A program made the translations under genes and the position numbers. A DNA stretch of 64,000 bases from Alviniconcha marisindica (Eukaryota > Mollusca > Gastropoda > Provannidae). Below are positions 41,801 to 54,719 of the stretch, one piece after another (within the stretch, counting starts at the first letter, position 1; the number at the start of each line of letters is the position of its first letter). Below the pieces are notes generated by a model. That model had not been told where the DNA came from, searched no databases, and was given only the letters and a program-made list of their open reading frames with translations. The DNA lies in assembly GCA_018857735.1 (NCBI GenBank), contig JABMCL010002042.1, positions 116,992-180,991 of the forward strand, given 5' to 3'.

Positions 41801-43069
41801 CCATCAGGGAGTGTGTAAGAGAAAGTCATCACTAAAAGAAAACTAGCACAGAGCTCGCAAGTTATTTTTTTTTTTCCCAAATCTTTGAAGTCCTCCCTCA
41901 AAGCTTTTCTGTTCTTTTTTGTAGCTCCTGCCCCAAACATTTCATTTTTTCCCCTTCTTTTTTTTCCACAAACTTTCATGTCTTTCCTCCTGTTCTTTTT
42001 TCCTCATGATGGACTGTGCTGAGGGGATGTGTTTTTTTTTGTGTGGGGCTTTGGCGCTTTTTTAAAAAATATATTTAGGGACCCCTTTTGTTGAAAACTT
42101 TGTTACTGGTGTGCTGGCAAAATTTTTGTAATGTAATAAATTTTGCTTTAACTGGTTTTTTGGTATTTACGGGTTTTAAAATCACATACATTTTATACTG
42201 GAAAAAAATTAAAGCAAGGGGGCAGACTGTGGGGTTTGTGATTTTTTCTAAAGGGTTTTCCCCAAAAACAAAAAACAGTTTTAAAATGCACCCACAGCAA
42301 GAGAGTGCGTTTTAAATTGTGTGCATGCTAGAGGGGGAAAGGGGAAGAATTTTTGGGTGTTTTCTGTTTTAGTGTTGTTAAATATATATATATATTTTTC
42401 TTTTTTTTTTTAGTATTGGATTGACTGCTGTGTGACTAAACCGGGTTTAAAATTGTTTTATCTGACGGGTTTCCGTGAACCACTTTTTCCCATTCTGTCA
42501 CACGGGCCCTTGAAAACTGTCTATCGAAATCACTGGTAGAGTTTTGTTTGTAATCATGTTTGTAGTGGTCTGTGGGTATACCCTGTATGATTATCATGAT
42601 AATATAAGCACAGAGGGCTTTCTCGGAAGGTTCTTCTTTGTATACAGCCTGTATGTTCCATTCAGGGATTTCTCTTGCGCTTTCTGCCCAGCTACTGTTG
42701 TTAGTGTTACTATTTGTTAAGTAGTTTTGGGGGCTCCTTTCTCATCGGAAATGTCTTGTATTTTTTTTCTTTTTCTGATGTCTCTTCTTGCCAGCTCTTT
42801 GTCTTGGTGGTGTTGTTTGTTTGCCTGCAGTGGCATACTGTGGGTGCAAAAATGAAGGTCCCCTATGTTGAGAACCTAGAGCTGTGAAATTTTCTCCCTA
42901 TAAAGCCTGGAGTAGATCAAAACCTGGAGTAGGTCAAAATATAGCTATGCATGCTTCTCCGACTGCCAGGAAGGTTTCCATAGTTCTGTCTGATGTCTGT
43001 CTTCCCAGTCCATTCACCATGTTTTCCAAAATCGTTTCACCTTACTTTTTTTTTAAATGTAGAAAAATC

Positions 43070-43650
43070 TCAGGGCAGTGATATATAATAAAAAGTAGGT
43101 TACAGACATGATCAAAACATTGCAGATTGATTGCATGTGCATCAGCCTTTTACTCACTGCTTGTTTGGTTGTGGGTAAAAATATGTGGTAAGTGGGTAAT
43201 TTTTTCCCCTTGAATTATGTTTCAAACTGTTTTTGCCAACAGTTTCTTTTCTCAGTTTAAGGAACCTGCCTTAAAAGTGCACCAGATGTCTTTCATCTAA
43301 TAGTGGCAATAATATATTCCCACTTCTGACAGCTATGAATGCATGTCATGTCTGTGACTTTTGAAAAGAAGGGTGGAATCATTTTAGAGTGCATGTCTGT
43401 TTTGTTGTTGTTTGAAATCAAATGAAATCTGTATGAAATTGTTGCCAGTTGGTTAAAATAAATTGCCTTTTTCAAAATTGACAATGGATTTAGTTTATTT
43501 TTTTTCTGTGCAGTGACACTTAACATGACATGACACTTGTGACTAGTGTAGGTCACACTACTTGTCATCACAAGCTGTCCGATATAACTGAGTGCCTGTG
43601 GAATATAAATATTGGCTCCCATAGTCCCAAACATGTTGTCCACAGTGACT
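43070..43650. repeat. Segment duplicated at 46.66-47.95 kb (cleaner copy)
   Basis: TTACAGACATGATCAAAACA, then TTGCAGATTG, and TGCATCAGCCTTT at 43100-43155 recur at about 46690-46735. AGAAGGGTGGAATCATTTTA, then GAGTGCATGTC, at 43367-43400 recurs at about 47642-47672. GAATATAAATA and CCAAACATG at 43600-43635 recur at about 47900-47925. The second copy is interrupted by a transposase-like block. Confidence 0.7.
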
Positions 43651-43659
43651 CACTGTAAG

Positions 43660-46090
43660 AAAAACTACCTGCTTTACAAAGATACCACTTGTCTGTGTTC
43701 TCTGAGTGCTGCTTGTTAGAGCTTCTTGCTAGGCCTTCTTCTGTCAGAATTCTTCTTAGTGATTTTCTTGTTCTTTTTAGCATTTTGTAGGCTTCGTTCT
43801 TCTGACTGGTTTTTGTAGGGCTCCTTTCCAGTTTGAATACTTTTTAGGGCTTTTTTTTTGGGCCCCTTTTTATTAGCTATTTTGCAGTGTTTTTGTTTTG
43901 TTCGGGCATTTCATAAGGCCCCTTTAATTTTTGAATGTTTCCCTTTTTGGTTTTTTTTCATAACCTTCTTTTACCCAGACTTTTTTGGGTTTTTTTTCGG
44001 GTTTTAGCATTTCTAGTGTTTCTCTCTTCGTAGTGTGTTTTTTGGGGGTAGTCCACAGTCGCAGCCTGTGGCAGGGGGGGTTTAAACCACAATCGTAAAC
44101 GGGTTTGGTAAACGGGGCTCAAGATCCCCGGGGTCTCCCACACTTTTGTTTCCCGGTGGAGGGGAATTTCCCTTCAAGGGGAGGGGTCCCGGGGTTTCAC
44201 CGTATGAAAAACTCCCCGCTTTCCCAAAGATGCCACTTGTCGGTGTTTTTCCGAGTGCTGCTTTTTAGAGCTTGTAGCTGGGCCCCTTCTTCTATCAGAA
44301 CCCTTCCTTTATAGTGGTTTTGTTGTTTTTTTTAGCATTTTTTAGGGCTCTGTTCTTCTCAGAGTGGTTTTCATATGGTCCTTTTTTTTTGAAGGTTTTC
44401 ATTTTGGGGCCCCTTTTTTCATTGGTTCTTTTTTTTCTATTGTTGTTAGGGGTTTTTGTTTTTTTTCGTCAAAACCCTTTAAAAGCCTTTCTTTTTGTTT
44501 TGTTCTGATTAGAATTTTTTAGTTTTTTCTCTCCTCTTAGTGTGTTTTTTGGGGTAGTCCACATGTCAAAGCCTGTGGCAGGGTGATTTCACACAAAATG
44601 TAAACAGGGGGTAAAAAAAGGCCAAATCCCCCAGGGTCTCTCCACACTATTGTTTCCCCGGTGGATGAATTTCCCCTTCAAGGGGAGGGTCCGCGGTGAT
44701 TCACCTTTAAAAAACCCTACCTGCTTTAAAAAGGTGCCACTTGTCTGTGTTCTCTGAGTGCTGTTTTTTAGAGCTTTTAGCTGGGTTTTCTTCTAGCCTT
44801 TTCTTAGTATTTTTTGTTGTTGTTCTTTTTTGTTTTTTTTTTCTGTTTTCCAGAGTGGTTTTTGTAGGCTCCTTTCCAGTTTGACACTTCATTTTGGGGC
44901 TTTTTTTTTCCCTTTCTTCGTCTAGCTACTGTTAGTTTTTTTGTTTTTTTTCAGAAATTTCATAAGGCCCCTTTTAAATTCTGAATGTTTCCCTTTTGGG
45001 GTTTTTTTTCATACACCTTGTACCCAAGCTTTCTTTTTTGGGGTTTTTTTTTTTCCCTGGTTACCTTTTCCCTTAGTGTTTCTCCCCTTTTTCTTAGTGT
45101 GTTTTTTGGGTTGATTTCCCCAGGGCCACAGCCTGTGGCAGGGTGATTTCACACACAAACTAAACGGGTGGTAAACAGGCTCAAGACCCCCCAGGGTCTC
45201 TCCACACTATTGTTTCACCAGGGGAGTGAATTCCCTTAAAGGGGGGGGTTTTTTCCCCTGCGGTGATTCCCCGTATAAAAAACTACCTCTTTCAAAAATG
45301 CCACTTGTCTGTGTTCACTCAGTGCTGTTTTTTAGAGCTTTTAGCTGGGCCTTCTTCTATCAGAACTTTTCCTTCTTAGGGGTTTTTTGTTGTTCCATTT
45401 AGCATTTTTTTAGGGCTCTGTTCTTTGAGGAGGGTTTTTCATAGGGCCCCTTTTTCAAATTTTGAATCCCTTCATTTTAGGGTTTTATTTTGGCCTTTAT
45501 CAGCCCAGCTATTTTGTTACTTATGGTTTTGCGCCATTTAGTTTTTCATAAGGCCCCTTTTTTCTTTTCTAAAGGTTCCCTTTTTGGGGGTCTGTTTCAT
45601 ACAATCTTCTACGCAGGCCCCAAAGTTTTTTTTGGTTAAAAAATTTTTTTGGTCTTTTTGTTTTCCTAGGGCTCCTCTCTTCTTAGTGTGCTTTTTGGGG
45701 GGTTATTCCCCCGTTCCCCGACTGTGGCAGGGGGATTGCATTTGTAAAACAGGTGGTAAACAGGCTCAAATCCCCCAGGGTCTCCCCCAAAACTTTTGGT
45801 TTCCCCGGGGGAGTGAATTTTCCCTAAAGGGGGAGGGGCCCCCCGGTGATTCACCTAAAAAAACTATCCCCAGTTTTTACAAAGATGCCACTTGTCAAAT
45901 CTCGGGGCATGTGATTTCACTGATTTACTGCTTTCGTTTCTCTGTTCTTTTTAGCTTTGAAAAAAGCTCTTTCTCAACATATTCTTCCTTTTATGGCTTT
46001 TTCTTTGGCTTTTTTTTTTTTTTTACCAATTTTTTTCATGGTTGTCTTGTTCTTTTTCATGGGCACCTTTCTCCCCTGAGTGTTGTTTTT
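43660..46090. repeat. Tandem repeat of about 550 bp, five copies
   Basis: The anchor around AAAGATGCCACTTGTCTGTG recurs at 43672, 44218, 44722, 45287 and 45873 (spacings 546, 504, 565, 586). Each unit also contains GTCCACAGTCGCAGCCTGTG-like, TCAAGATCCCCCAGGGTCTC-like and CTTCAAGGGGAGGGTCC-like blocks. A further degraded copy of the last blocks lies near 49745-49860. The left copy is cleanest; later copies show the run-like errors. Confidence 0.75.
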
Positions 46091-46559
46091 TCCTAGCTGT
46101 TTCTTTGGCCTTTTCTGCCCAGTTCTTTTTGGAGGTTGTTTTTTAGCACTCTGTAGAGTTTCCTATTCTTCCGTTTGGTTCTTCGTTTTGGCATTCTCTT
46201 GGGCCCTTTCTACCCATTTCTTGTTCAAATCATACTTTCATAGTGGTATTTGTTCTCATTGGTGCTTGGCTGGGTCCTTTTTCTTCTGAGTCCCTTCTTT
46301 TTACAGATTGGGCTTCAGTCTTCCACCCTGCTTTTTTTAAAGTGGTTCTATTCTTTCTAATGGTCTGTAGGGTGCTTTTCTCTTTGAGAGCTTCTTTCCA
46401 GTTAGTTGGTTACTGCTTGGATATGGATGTGCTGGGTTACCACAGGACATACCAAAATTTCAAAATTCTTCACCAGTTTAGAACACATACAAGTCACTGT
46501 ATCATAAGTATACAATTGTCACAGTTCTGGAGACAGCAGTCAGTAGCAAGCGTATCTTA

Positions 46560-46565
46560 ACACAT

Positions 46566-46599
<34 letters not shown>

Positions 46600-46610
46600 G
46601 TATATGTCTA
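46560..46610. repeat. (CA)n-(TA)n microsatellite
   Basis: A short compound dinucleotide array lies in a clean island. Confidence 0.85.
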
Positions 46611-46929
46611 TAACAAGTTAGGGTCAGCAGGAAATTTCACTGTACTTTATCAAAATATCACAGAGCAGTGACAGCTAAGCAAAGAAAGTTGCAGACATGA
46701 CCAAGGCTTTGCAGACTGCACTTGCATCAGCCTTTAAGAAAAATCTTTTTGCTCACAGCTTATTTGGTCACCGGTGGAAAGTGCATCACAAATATTTTTT
46801 AAATCCCTAAATTGTTTTAAAAAAAATTGCTTAGTATGCAGGGCACTTGCCTGAAAAACTGAATGGTGTGCGTGAAACTACATTTTTATGTTAATACTTT
46901 TCAAGTTTGATCCGGGTGAGGTGGCATGA

Positions 46930-47450
46930 ATTTTGTTTTGCCCAAAGAATGCAGCATGCAGTCAGAATTTTTTTAACTCCGGTAGACTGCTGCACCCGTG
47001 CATTGTGGTGTCATTGCCATGTGCCCTGGACCGGGGGGCAATTTTTAGTGGTCCCATGATCCCGTTCCAGACGAGGTCTCCGGGCTTCCCCATTGCTTTC
47101 AAAATGGCAGGAAATGCATCTGTCCTGGGTTCTGAAAAGGGCTTCGTTGGATACACTGTTCGGGGGGGTTGATTGCTATGGGGGGCAGATCATAAGGGAT
47201 GGGGGTCAGCATATATCCACCTCAACGATAAATCCCTACTCTACGCCCCATTCAGGGGTTTCCCTTACCTGGCCTACCGCTGCAGGGATGAGATTGTGAG
47301 TCCCCCCCATCCAACCTGCTCAGAAAGGGGCCATGGGAAAAAGGTGTTCATTTTGGGAAAGAAAAACAATGCCCCCTCCACACAGAGCTCAGGTCTCACA
47401 AAATTTTTTTCCGCCCGCTCTCCAGATTTGGCTCCCATCAATTTTTGAAC
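46930..47450 (+). pseudogene. Tc1-like transposase relic
   Basis: Across frames the plus strand gives fragments in the order expected of the DDE domain of Tc1/mariner transposases: a VRGG...WGA segment near 47155-47180 (where VMVWGGIS lies in the family), YRCRDEIVSP near 47275-47300 (family RYRDEIL), NNAPSTQ near 47370 (family QDNAPxHT) and ARSPDLAPINF near 47420-47448 (family RSPDLNPIEN). The surrounding sequence is error-affected, so broken frames may be partly technical. It interrupts the second copy of the 43.1-43.65 kb duplication. Confidence 0.5.
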
Positions 47451-50400
47451 AAGGGAAGTGGGGTTTAAAAACGGGCCCCCCCCCTTGTTGATGTGTCCCA
47501 AAAGGGCTCTCCCGTCCGGGCGGGCAGATGTGGCAGAGTAAACTCTTCAAAACCCTCGTCCTCTCCATAAAGTCAGGGGCGGGCATAGAATGTCTTTCAG
47601 TAATGGCTGTGGACACGGGTTGCTTCGATGACTTTAAAAAAGAAGGGGGGAGTCATTTTAGAGTGCACGTCTTTTTTGGGTTGTACTTAAAATAAAATGA
47701 GTCCTGTAAAAATTTTTATTGCTAAATGTTTTAAATTTAAATGTGATTTTTTTAAAAATTTAAACCCAGGGGGCTTTTGTTGTAAAAATTTTTCAGCCCC
47801 AGTGTTCATGGGGGGGCCCTTTTAATTTTTTGGTGACAAAATCCCCATGTTTTTTTCATCACAAGCAATTTAAACAGGTTTCTGTGTTGATCCCTGCAGA
47901 ATATAAATAGGAAACCCAAACATGCTGTTTTAAATTGTCCCAGTTTATTAGTCATTTTATATGCTTTGATTTGATAAATTGTTTTTTAAAATTTGTGCAA
48001 AATATGTCGCGGGAGTCCTGGGAATTTAACATTTTTTAATTGCTGTAAGTGAATGAAACTGCTGATTTTGGGCTTTTTGTTTGCTTTGATTGAAATTTCG
48101 TGTAAAAACTGGGGGCCCTTTTTTAAAAAAAAAAAAAAAAATTTAAGTGTGTTTTGGTAATTGTTTTTTGGACCTGGTTTTTAGAGTAAGCGTGAATATG
48201 TGGGGTTTCATCCAAAAATTTTAAACCTAGCTGGTGTGGCTGACAGAAAATAAAAAATTAAAGAATTTAACTAGCTAAGAAGGGGTTTCTGTTTTTTTTA
48301 ATGTTGTTTTTTTATTTTTTTTTTTGAGTGCTTTTTTGGTTGGTTGGAGTTTTGATTTTAATGTTCGGGTAAGCCACACCCAGATCCCCCTCGGGACAAA
48401 TCACACTTCAACAATTTGTGTGTACCAGTTAAAAAACATGAGTCACAAAATCAAAAATAAAAAGGGATGGATCAACAGTTCTGGACACAACACAGCAAAG
48501 CAAACCAAAAAGCACTTGAACGGGAATCGGGGCTTCAGTTGGTCAGGGTTTGTTTACCCAATGAAAACCTCCTTTTTTTCCGGGGGTCAACAGGGGAAAA
48601 GGGCAGAAAACCCACAACCCAAATGAAAATTTTTAAAAAATGTAGGAAAGAAAAAAAAAGAAAAACCAAATGTAGGTGAAAAACCGGGTGGGTTTAGAAA
48701 TTTTAAAAAAGGGACAAGGGGGAAAAAAAATTTTCCCAGGCAAGGGGCGTAAAGGGGCTTTCCCATGGCTGAAATTTCTGCCCTTTACCCCTGGTTTTAA
48801 AAGGGAACAATTTTCACTTTCTTTGTGTTCAAAAAACTAAAGGGGACCTTTAATTCTGCATCTCCCTTTACTCCCCCTGAAAGGGGGGTTTTTTTAGAGG
48901 GACTTCCCCGGGCTTTTTTTAAAAATTTTTAAAAACTTGGGTTTTTACTCCAGTTTCTGTAGAAGCTAAAGGGGCAATGCTATGGTGATGATTCAATTGT
49001 ATACCTTTGAACCGTTTAAGCATATAGAAACGTTAGACATAACAAACATGCATGTTTTGGGAAAAAATAAACCGGAAGAAAAAAGAAGAGAAAAATATCC
49101 TTTCTGTTTTTAGTAGTACAGTTCAGTACGGGTTTTTTTTAGCACTTAGTATAAATTTGTTTTTTTTCATTTTCTTTCTAGGGGGATTTTGCTAAAAGGT
49201 CTTCGCCCACCTTTGTCTTCTTAATTTAAATGATTTTGTTCTTCATAGCACTTTGTGTAGCCCCTTTTTATGAGTTTACTTTTTTTTTTTTTCTCCTTTT
49301 TATTTTTTACTTTAAAACTGTTCCACCCCAGCTTTTCCACTTTTGGGGTTTTGTTTTCTGTAGTACTTTGGGGAGGGCTCTTTTTACCTTTTGTTTTTTT
49401 ACTTTCTTTCTTTCCCGTGTTTTTTTTTTTCCCTTTTAAAAAAATATTTTTTTTTTACCCCAAAGGGTTTTGGTTTCGTTTTAAAAGCCAAGAAATGTCT
49501 CTTGATGGTTTTTACCCATCTGGTTTTTAGTCATGTTTTTTTTTAGCACATCATAGGGCTCCTTTTTTGGGGTTTTGAGTTACCTTCCCCCCCCTTTTTT
49601 TTTTTGCTTTCCCTTTTTTTCCCTTTTTGACCCCTTTTTGTCAGTGGTTCCGTTTTTTTTCAGCTGCACAAGTTTTCTCCATGGGATTTTTTTATTTTTT
49701 GTTAATGTTCTTCACCCTTTTATAGGGTTTTTTAGGGAAACTCCACATTCACTCCTTAAACGTTTAAAAAGGGGTCAAGATCCCCCGGGGCTTTCCACAC
49801 CCAATGGGGCCCCACTGGGGGGGAGAGTGAACTTCCTTCAAAGGGGGAGGTTTCCCCTGATTGACTGTAAAAAGCAACAACAAACTACCTGCTTCAGGTT
49901 CACCCTTAATTGGTAAATTTTTTGTATTTTACTGGTTAAGGGCAGATATACAAAGGAAAGGGAAAAATCAGGGGATTTGTCAGATTTTATTTACTGGCTG
50001 GGGTATTTAAAAAACAAAAAAAAAAAAACAACAACTAAAAAGCAAAGTGAACAAAAAAAGAGGGGACATTGAGAGGAGTGCAATAGGTGTTTGGGGGGTG
50101 TGGGTGTGTTTGTCTGGAAGGGACTTGGGTGTACAGGGTCTGTTGTTTGGGGGCCGGGGTCTAGTAGTTGTAAACCCCGGGCAGGGTTTGTGTCTGACCG
50201 GTTACAGTGATTATGTGACCAGGGTTTTTGTACCCATTTTTGCCCCCTTATAGGGTGTCACAATTTTGGTTTTAAAAAAAATTTTGGGTTGTAAAACTTT
50301 TCAAAAATGAAAATTTGTTTTGTTTCTCAGCCTCTTTTCAGGGGAGATTTCCCCTTGGGGAAAGGGGTCATTTTTCCTGTGAATGACAATTTTAAGGCTT

Positions 50401-50910
50401 TTTGTTAGAGCCCTTTTTCCATCAGGGTCTTCATAAACTTCTTTTTTTTCTTTTTTTTTTTAGTCCGGGGGGGAAAATTTTTTTTTGATTTAATCCTTGG
50501 GCTTTACTTGCTTGGAATGCAAAAAATGGCTGGAACGCAAACCCTTTTTTTAAATTTTTTGCAAAGCAGGTTTTAGAAAAAAAAAAAAGAAAAAAAAAAG
50601 TTTTGGAGAGAGAGAGAGAGAAAACACACAAATGGGAAAAAAAAGGAAAAAAGGTGAATTTTAAAGAAGGGTAAAAAAAAAAATTGGTTTATAATAGGCC
50701 CCCAAATTTATAAAAAAGTCAAATTGGGGCAGTTTCAACTTTTTGGGTTTTATGCTTTAGTTTGATCTTCTTTTTTTCCCTTTCCCAAATTTTGGGGGAT
50801 TCAGTCCGTGCAGGCCCCCAAAAAAGGAAAAATGAACAAAGGGCCCAAATTTTCCTTCAAGTATCATTTTGTAGAGCAAAGAAAAAGAGAAAGAGAGTAG
50901 TATTTAAATT

Positions 50911-51351
50911 TTGTGTGTGCTCAGTTTAATATTGGCCTATATCGGCATATACATATTTGTGGGGGCATTTTGTTTTTTTCTTGTATGTGTATGTGTTTGG
51001 CCAAGGGGGGCCTTTTTTGTGTCACTGGGCAAATATGTGGGAGGTGAGGCTGGGGGCATTGTGTGGGTTGTGTGTAGAAAAACCCTGGATGCTCTCCAGA
51101 CTTTCAGCTGGGAACTGCAATGGTCCATTCCAGTGCAGGGAAAAAAGGGAAGAGCAAACCACCTTTTAAAACTTAAAAGGCCATACCATGAAGACATCAA
51201 CCTTCCCCCTTTGGGGCCCGCAACAGCATGGGCAGGCAGGGCAATGAAACAGGCTATCGGAACCCCGCGGCATCGTGCTTGGGGTGTCAGTCGGAAAAGG
51301 AAGTACAGGGTATTTTTAGTTTCATTTGAATCCCTTTCTTTTTTCCCATGA
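50911..51351. other. Coding-like patch, unrecognised
   Basis: A stretch around 51060-51300 is less run-like and open on both strands (the plus strand contains LDALQTFSWELQWSIPVQ; the minus strand contains LTPQARCRGVPIACFIALPA). No family is recognised and there are no convincing splice sites. It could be a retroelement fragment. Confidence 0.2.
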
Positions 51352-53934
51352 ATTGTCATATATATTTAAAACTATTTTTCTTCCCAAAAAGTATTCAAGT
51401 TTGCCCCAGCCCCCCCTTTCAAAAAGGGACACAGAGGGCAACTGCAGCAAGAAAGTACAGCATGCATGTTTCTCCCCTCCTGCCCTCTCACCTTTCAAGA
51501 AGGTGCATGAAGAAAAGGCAAGGGGAAAAAAAATGAACTCAGGGAGAACCTGTAACACTTGGGGCAACAAGAAGCACAACAGAACACCTCTGAAGATGTA
51601 AACCTTGGTGCATGTTTTCAAAGGTTTTCATGGGCGGTTTCCCCTTTTTTAATTATGTCCCCTTGCTAGGGGATGAGTCATCCCCTTTGGGGGGCCCGTC
51701 CAAAACACTTTTTTGTAGGTTCTGCATGAGGCTCTTGGGCCCCTTTTTTTTAAACGTAGACCTAACAAAAACTTTCCCCATTATTTTATGCCTATTTTCA
51801 ATACTTGGAAGTTGAACAGATTTAAAATTTTTTTAACGATGGCCTGCTTGTGCCAGAAATTTCATTTTACCAAGTTTGTGTGCTTTTTATGGAAATGTGT
51901 TGAAAAAATACTTCCTAATAAAAGGATGACCCCAGCAAACAAACACAAAACAGAATCAACAGTGAACAAACCCCATTTGTAACTGAACAAATGACCGAGG
52001 GCGGTACATACCACCCAGCTTGTGGCCAATTCTTGAAACGGTAAGGTTTCCGGAAAACCAATTTTTTTATAAAATCCCCAAAGCATGTATCCAGATGTGT
52101 CCGGAAAAACACTATTCATAAAATCAAAACACGCATAAACTATTTTTGTATATTTTATTTTATTTTAATCCTACACAAGTAGACAGGGTTACATACAGAT
52201 TAGTCACCCCATCCAAGCATGACCAAAGACTGACTCAGATAATTTGTTTTGGCTTTACGCTACACCAAAGCTGTCTTGAAATTGGCCCCCCATCAGGGTG
52301 TATCGGCAAAAATTTTTAAATTTTAAAATTAAATTGATAATGGAAAATTTCTACGTGCTTTCCTTTCCCAAAAGGCCTATGCAAATTTATGCTCTGGCAT
52401 TTCCCGTTTTTTTCCCCACAGGGCTCCCACAGTGGGAATTGGGCAGAAATTAAGATCCCCCTGTTGAGAACCAGAGGGGTTAAAAGGGTTTCCCCCCATG
52501 AGTACCTACCAAAAATAAATATGTAAAACCAAAAAGTGTGTCATTGTGGGTTTGAAAAATTACTGGATTTAAAAAAAATAAATTTTTCATTGTATTTTGT
52601 TTCCCCAGGTGACCCTTTTGTTGGGTTTATTTGGATGTTAAAACTCAAAAACTGTGAAGGGGCAGAGGACATTTAAGGGTGTGGCTCTAAAAATGACATG
52701 GACTGGGCACTTTTGGGAACAGCCAGGCTCTGAAAACCTTGCGGGCACTTTAAAAGTACGACGGAGAATGACCCACTAACAGGGGCACAACCCCCGGAAC
52801 GTTTCAGACACTGAACTGACACTGAAAAGCTATAAAACTCTGAACCCCACTGACAAAATGGGGAAAACTTGACCGAAAAACTACCGACACTTTGGAAAAA
52901 AAAATAAATAGGCAAAACCATGGGAACACTGTAGACTGTAAAAAACCCAGCTTAAACCCCTGAACACCATTGACTATGTATGCTACACAGGGCTCCCATT
53001 TTGTGAGTATTTTAAAGGAGGTCCCTGGGACTCCCAGCTACAAATTTTTGAGAGTCCCTGGGGCACTTTTTAAAGGGGCCCAAATCTAATACGGAAATGG
53101 CAGCTGGGGCGAATTAATTTTTGCTTTGCCCTTTGTCCTTGCTACAGCTCCGGGTTTTGGGTTTTAGTTCTGGGCAGATAATGTCTCTTTTAGCTGTTTC
53201 ATTTTCAGGTATGGGTGGCTCATTATAGCAGTAATAGGTTTACTCAAAGGCCTGTCCTCGTAGTTCTCCCTGTCAAATAGTATTCTCCATGTTTAAATAG
53301 TAAATCTGGGGGTTTTTTGGGATCCCTGCCAATTCAAAAAGTTTTTAAATTTTGTTATGGTAAAAAAGAAAACTTTTTAAACATTTAAAAAAGGGGAAAA
53401 TAGTGGCATTTTTAAAAAAAACAAGACCATTAAAAATATTTGGTTTTAAAAAGCTTAAAAGTTTAAACCCCCGAATCTTTGGGAACAGATCAAAAACCCA
53501 AAAAGGAAAAGAAGGGAGAAAGCTTTCATCTTTGCAAAAAATGCTTAAAAGGAGAAAGGATACTACAAACAGCTTATGACTGATTGTGTAATTAATGGTG
53601 TATATTGTCTTTACATCACTTTAAAATGTAAGTTGCTTCCCTTGATTTCTTTGGGCCCCAAATTTTTAAAAAATGGAAAAATTTCCCTTGATTTTTTTTT
53701 TTTTTTTTTTGGGGGGGGGTTTTTTTAAAAAGTTGAAAATTCACAAACCAAAATTATTGTGTTGGGAAACCCTTTACATTTAAAAAATTACCCCAAAAGG
53801 TTTTTTTCTAATTTTTTTTTTAAAACCTCCCTTTTTTTGGGAAAGGGTTGTTTTTATCTGAAAATAGAAAAAGAAGACCCAAAATGTCAAAAAAATGTTT
53901 TGGGCATATAAAGCAATGAAATGCAGGGTTTATT

Positions 53935-54045
53935 TACAGAGTTCCGGAGCTGTGTGAAAGTCGAGGGGGCTTCCTGGGGTTTCCCCCCCTAAGGAAACCG
54001 TTTCGGTTTCTGGGACGTAAAACAACACGAACCATGCTTAAAGGG
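53935..54045 (+). repeat. Dispersed repeat, copy 1
   Basis: GAGCTGTGTGAAAGTCGAGG ... TTCTGGGACGTAAA matches, with gaps, GAGCTGTGTGAGAGTCCAGG ... TTTTTGGACGTAAA at 61208-61292. The class is unknown. Confidence 0.5.
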
Positions 54046-54719
54046 ATTTGGGAAGTTTGTCCCTAATGTCTTCAACCGACGTTTCCGGGGGCACGAAACT
54101 CTTTCATCGTCATCATTGGGGTTTTTATCTTGAGTTAGGTGTGTGGGTGGGGGTAGCCGGGGGGCCCCTGGTGTGAAAACCTTTTGTTTGTGCTGTGTAC
54201 TATTTCCTTATGAAGTTTGGGAGAATGAGGTTTTTTAAACGGGAAAAAAGCAGAGTAATGTAACTGTTTTGGTTTTTAGACGGAAGATTTGGTACGGATG
54301 TTTACCCTGAGCCAGTCGTCCCCGTGGGAACAGGGGTTTTGGACTTTAAAAAAAAAAGAAAACTTTGAAATGGTTTGTGGGACCCTTTAAAAAAAAACCC
54401 TTAAGTTTAGTGCGCCCTTTTTAGTTCTAGGCCAAAAAGGGGGCAAATTTGTCTTAAAAGGGACCCGATTCTACCTATAGACTGAATGCTTAAAAAACTG
54501 GGAAATGATGCGACTCTAAACACTACTTGCATTTAATGCTTTTATAACTTGGGGCGACGCTTTAGAATGACCTTTAAAACTGTGACACTGAAACCTTTTT
54601 CTGACAAATAAACAGTACGAACTACATTACACTGAAAACTACATAAATAAAAGGGGCAAACTGCTCTGAAACCCTACACATAACCTTTTTATCCAAAACC
54701 ACAAAACATTTAAAATCAC

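Noticed and set aside
49230..50253. Phe-rich frames near 49.2-49.9 kb, membrane-protein-like
   Set aside because: Poly-T runs from the low-fidelity texture produce FFF-rich peptides; there is no real hydrophobic-segment pattern.
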